From positions 1 to 33,293 of the forward strand of contig JAFZOI010000023.1 of NCBI GenBank assembly GCA_017550645.1: a DNA stretch of 33,293 nucleotides, written 5' to 3'. Below, in pieces: positions 30,927 to 33,293 of the stretch. Below the pieces are notes generated by a model that saw nothing but the letters and a program-made list of their open reading frames with translations, did no database searches and was not told the origin of the DNA. The position numbers were made by a program, and so were the translations under genes. The stretch's first letter is position 1. Each line of letters begins with the position of its first letter. Source of the stretch: Oscillospiraceae bacterium. Its GTDB lineage: Bacteria > Bacillota > Clostridia > Oscillospirales > Oscillospiraceae.

Positions 30927-31991
30927 CTATTTGATGCTGATCGTGACCGTCACGTTTCCGTTTCCCAGGATCTCCGCCAGCTCGTCCGCCGTCTTGTCCG
31001 TGATGTGCCCCAGCCGGGTGTAAGCCCAGGAGTTGGAGCCATAGAACACAACGATCTGATTTCCGGAATACAGCACGATATCTCCGGCCTCAGTGGTTGT
31101 CTGCATATCGCTTCTCGGCAGGGGTGTTCCGATAGGCCCGACCTGCTCGAAGCCGCCGTACATGGACATATGGATCGTCAGCGGGGCCTCCTGTGCCAGT
31201 TCCATAAGGGCCGCGACGCTCTCGTTATCCTCCCACTGCACCGCAACGGGGACGTCATTGATCCTCATTTGCATACCTGCTTCCTCCAATCGCTCGCTCC
31301 CTGTCAGCCCGATCTCCGCCAGCCAGCCGGCTACTTCTTCCCGGGAGGCGCCGATGGGAAAGCGTCTGCTCTCCAGCCATGTCACGTCCTCCGAGACGAG
31401 CCCGTGCAGGTTGGCGGCGCTGAAACCCAGGGGGCTGGACGCAGAGGTGCAGAAGGTCGTCAGCGTCTTTCCGGAGAAATCGTAGCTCTCCAGAAACGTA
31501 CTGATGATGCGGGGCGCCTGTCCGTGCCAGATGGGATGGCCGATCAGCACGACGTCATATTGATCCATGTTTCCCACCGCGCCAGAGATGGCCGGGCGGA
31601 CGTCGGGGTCATCCTGCTCCTGATCGCAGCGGCCGCCAGTATAATAGGCGAGGTTCGCCTCCGTGTACGGCTCTGCCGCGACGATCTCATAGAGATCAGC
31701 GCCGAGGAGCTCCGCGGCGTATTCCGCGATCGGCGCCGTGTGTCCCGTAGCTGAAAAACAGGCGACGAGAATGTGTGCGCCGCCGGCTTGGGGATCCGTC
31801 TGCGCGGGCTCCTCCGGAGAGGACGGTTCCTCCGCCTGCGTCGGCTCCGCTGCAGAGGCCGCTTCTTTCCCGGGCGTCGTCTCCGGGGAGGCGGTATTGC
31901 CCTTCGCGGCGCAGCCTGCCAGAAGCAGCAGCATCAAAACGTCGCACAGCGCCATGCGCAGCGCGTTACGCAAGCGCCTTGCCGAATGCAT
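30927..31991 (-). CDS. Lipoprotein with flavodoxin and cyclophilin-like domains
   Basis: The 354-residue precursor has a lipoprotein signal (LMLLLLAGC, Cys27) and a low-complexity Pro/Glu/Ala linker (about 30-65). A flavodoxin domain follows (HILVACFSATGHTAPIAEYA, then IGHPIWHGQAPRIISTFL), then a C-terminal cyclophilin-like fold domain (from MQMRINDVPVAVQWEDNES to the end, with YGSNSWAYTRLGHI). It would be anchored outside the membrane and carry FMN for electron transfer or reduction of an unknown partner. The start at 31991 is chosen because CAGGAGGAAG precedes it; it overlaps the upstream FMN reductase gene by 26 bases, so translation is coupled. Confidence 0.9.
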   Translation of the reverse strand: MHSARRLRNALRMALCDVLMLLLLAGCAAKGNTASPETTPGKEAASAAEPTQAEEPSSPEEPAQTDPQAGGAHILVACFSATGHTAPIAEYAAELLGADLYEIVAAEPYTEANLAYYTGGRCDQEQDDPDVRPAISGAVGNMDQYDVVLIGHPIWHGQAPRIISTFLESYDFSGKTLTTFCTSASSPLGFSAANLHGLVSEDVTWLESRRFPIGASREEVAGWLAEIGLTGSERLEEAGMQMRINDVPVAVQWEDNESVAALMELAQEAPLTIHMSMYGGFEQVGPIGTPLPRSDMQTTTEAGDIVLYSGNQIVVFYGSNSWAYTRLGHITDKTADELAEILGNGNVTVTISIK

Positions 31992-32508
31992 ACGCTTCCT
32001 CCTGTTCCACGCTCCTGCCGGACGCCTCGCCTGCGTCGGAGATGCCGCCGCAGAACAGAGTCTCGGCAAGCTCGGCTTTATCAAAACAGTCGACCCATCC
32101 CTGCAGGCCGTTGATCGCCTTTTCGGGAACATAGTCTTCATCTTCGGTTGCTACGGAGAGCATGTACACTTTCCTGAACTTATAGTCGGATGGATAGAGA
32201 GGATTCAGGCGATCCAGAAGGGTCTTCATCTGGCCGCTCATCTCGTAGTAGTAGATCGGCGTGGCAAAGACCAGAGTTTCCGCTTCCTTTACCTTTTCCG
32301 CGATCTGGACCGCATCGTCTTTCAGAACACACTTCTGTGTCTTCTGGCAGGCGAGACAGCCGATGCAGAACCTGATCTCCTTTCCTTTGAGACTGATCTG
32401 TTCGACTTCGTGTCCCGCATCCTTTGCGCCGCGGATCAGTTCCTCTGCCAGTCTGTCCGAATTGCTTTTTGCCCGAAGGCTGGTCGTGATCACAAGTACC
32501 TTACTCAT
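31966..32508 (-). CDS. NAD(P)H-dependent FMN reductase with cysteine motif
   Basis: This 180-residue flavodoxin-fold protein has the FMN phosphate loop region TTSLRAKSNSDRLAEELIRG, a CxxCxxCx5C motif (Cys48, 51, 54, 60, FCIGCLACQKTQKC) as in iron-sulfur flavoproteins of anaerobes, and TPIYYYEMSGQMKTLLDRL, the typical FMN-ring loop. It probably transfers electrons from NAD(P)H, ferredoxin or a [4Fe-4S] cluster to an acceptor. Its ATG overlaps the hydrolase stop by four bases and its end overlaps the lipoprotein start, so it is the middle gene of a tightly coupled operon. Confidence 0.92.
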   Translation of the reverse strand: MSKVLVITTSLRAKSNSDRLAEELIRGAKDAGHEVEQISLKGKEIRFCIGCLACQKTQKCVLKDDAVQIAEKVKEAETLVFATPIYYYEMSGQMKTLLDRLNPLYPSDYKFRKVYMLSVATEDEDYVPEKAINGLQGWVDCFDKAELAETLFCGGISDAGEASGRSVEQEEAYAFGKALA

Positions 32509-33293
32509 TTCAGATTCTCCTTCACGAACGTTTCGATCTTGTCGAAGGGGATATAGCTGCCTTTGCCTCCGTCATACAGATCGGTATGAGACGCGCCGGG
32601 GATGATATAGAGTTCCTTGTTGTCCGCGTACTTGCTGTCCTTCACCATATCGGCGTAGGCGTCGCGGCTCATATAGCAGGAATGCGCCTTATCGCCGTGG
32701 ATCATCAGAACGGCGGAGCGGATCTCCTTAGCGTAGGTGAACAGCCTCATATTCATGAGAGAGGTGCCGGTGTTCACGGTCCATCCGTCGTTGGAATTCA
32801 GAGAACGGGGATGATATCCGCGGGGCGTCTTGTAGTAGGCATAATAGTCCTTTACGAAGTACGGCGCGTCCTCCGGAAGAGGGTCGACCACACCGCCTGC
32901 TCTGACGTACTCACCGGTCTTGTAATCCTGCGTTCTCTGTGCGTTCACGGCAATCCGTGCCTGATGCCTTGCCTCCTCGCTGTCTGCCGCATCGAAGTAA
33001 CCGTTTCCGGCAACACGGGACATATCATACATGGTGGAAGTCACCGTGGCCTTGACGCGGGTATCGATGCAGGCCGTCTGCAGAGCCATGCCGCCCCAGC
33101 CGCAAATACCGAGGATGCCGATACGCTCAGGATCAACATTGTCCTGGACAGACAGGAAATCGACCGCAGCCTGGAAATCCTCGACGTCGATATCAGGTGA
33201 ATGCATCGCGCGGGGGAAACCGCCGGACTCACCGGTAAAGGACGGATCAAAGGCGATCGTCAGAAAGCCGCGCTCCGCCATCGTCTGGGCGTA
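32505..33293 (-). CDS. Alpha/beta hydrolase, N-terminus cut by window edge
   Basis: The visible 262 residues (reading YAQTMAERGFLTIAFDPSFT at the edge) are the C-terminal part of an alpha/beta hydrolase of the dienelactone-hydrolase/YcjY-like type; the frame stays open to the last base, so the true start lies outside. The nucleophile elbow is GICGWGG, with cysteine in place of serine, as in dienelactone hydrolases and relatives. The acid and base are likely Asp in HGDKAHS and His in PGASHTDLYD. The substrate is unknown; coupling to two flavoproteins suggests reductive handling of an organic compound. Four-base ATGA overlap with the FMN reductase. Confidence 0.9.
   Translation of the reverse strand, partial: YAQTMAERGFLTIAFDPSFTGESGGFPRAMHSPDIDVEDFQAAVDFLSVQDNVDPERIGILGICGWGGMALQTACIDTRVKATVTSTMYDMSRVAGNGYFDAADSEEARHQARIAVNAQRTQDYKTGEYVRAGGVVDPLPEDAPYFVKDYYAYYKTPRGYHPRSLNSNDGWTVNTGTSLMNMRLFTYAKEIRSAVLMIHGDKAHSCYMSRDAYADMVKDSKYADNKELYIIPGASHTDLYDGGKGSYIPFDKIETFVKENLK

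Overview
The window reads as chromosome from a GC-rich, strictly anaerobic Gram-positive gut Clostridium relative (Oscillospiraceae/Christensenellales-like). This is inferred from an oxygen-sensitive glycyl radical enzyme with its activase, an S-layer-homology surface protein, clostridial families (DUF4037, DUF2779, WYL regulators), strong GGAGG ribosome binding sites and classic TTGACA/TATAAT promoters. I see no rRNA, tRNA, CRISPR array, insertion sequence or integrase.

Layout. 226-7568: metabolic and repair genes (aldo/keto reductase, TraX-like membrane protein, MsrA coupled to a small zincin, a carboxylesterase/flavin split-barrel operon, a DUF4037 protein), interrupted by an AT-rich gene of foreign look at 1962-2777. 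7723-11497: a divergent pair, an 832-residue glycyl radical enzyme (minus) and its radical SAM activase (plus), with a good promoter for each in the shared 319-bp spacer. 11631-18782: Nudix hydrolase, S-layer protein, HTH-Fic protein, 5'-nucleotidase with a WYL regulator, a Sel1-repeat protein and a second WYL regulator. 18872-20590: AT-richer orphan genes. 20812-24614: five co-directional genes around a soluble FtsH-like AAA+/M41 protease. 24709-28245: an AT-rich single-chain DUF262 (GmrSD-type) restriction-like protein followed by a GC-rich two-nuclease DUF2779 protein. 28566-30868: small orphan genes, including a metallophosphoesterase-fold protein that has lost nearly all of its metal ligands. 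30927-33293: a translationally coupled operon of alpha/beta hydrolase (cut by the window edge), FMN reductase and a flavodoxin/cyclophilin-like lipoprotein.

How genes work together. The glycyl radical enzyme and activase are an obligate functional pair, but no transporter, microcompartment gene or downstream enzyme lies next to them, so the substrate is open. MsrA/zincin, esterase/split-barrel, WYL/5'-nucleotidase, the AAA+ protease group and the flavodoxin operon are likely transcription units from spacing and overlap. The most promising undescribed systems are the soluble FtsH-like protease cluster, the unassigned glycyl radical enzyme and the pseudo-phosphoesterase pair.

The GC-rich composition creates very long antisense open frames (up to 888 codons); these were discarded.
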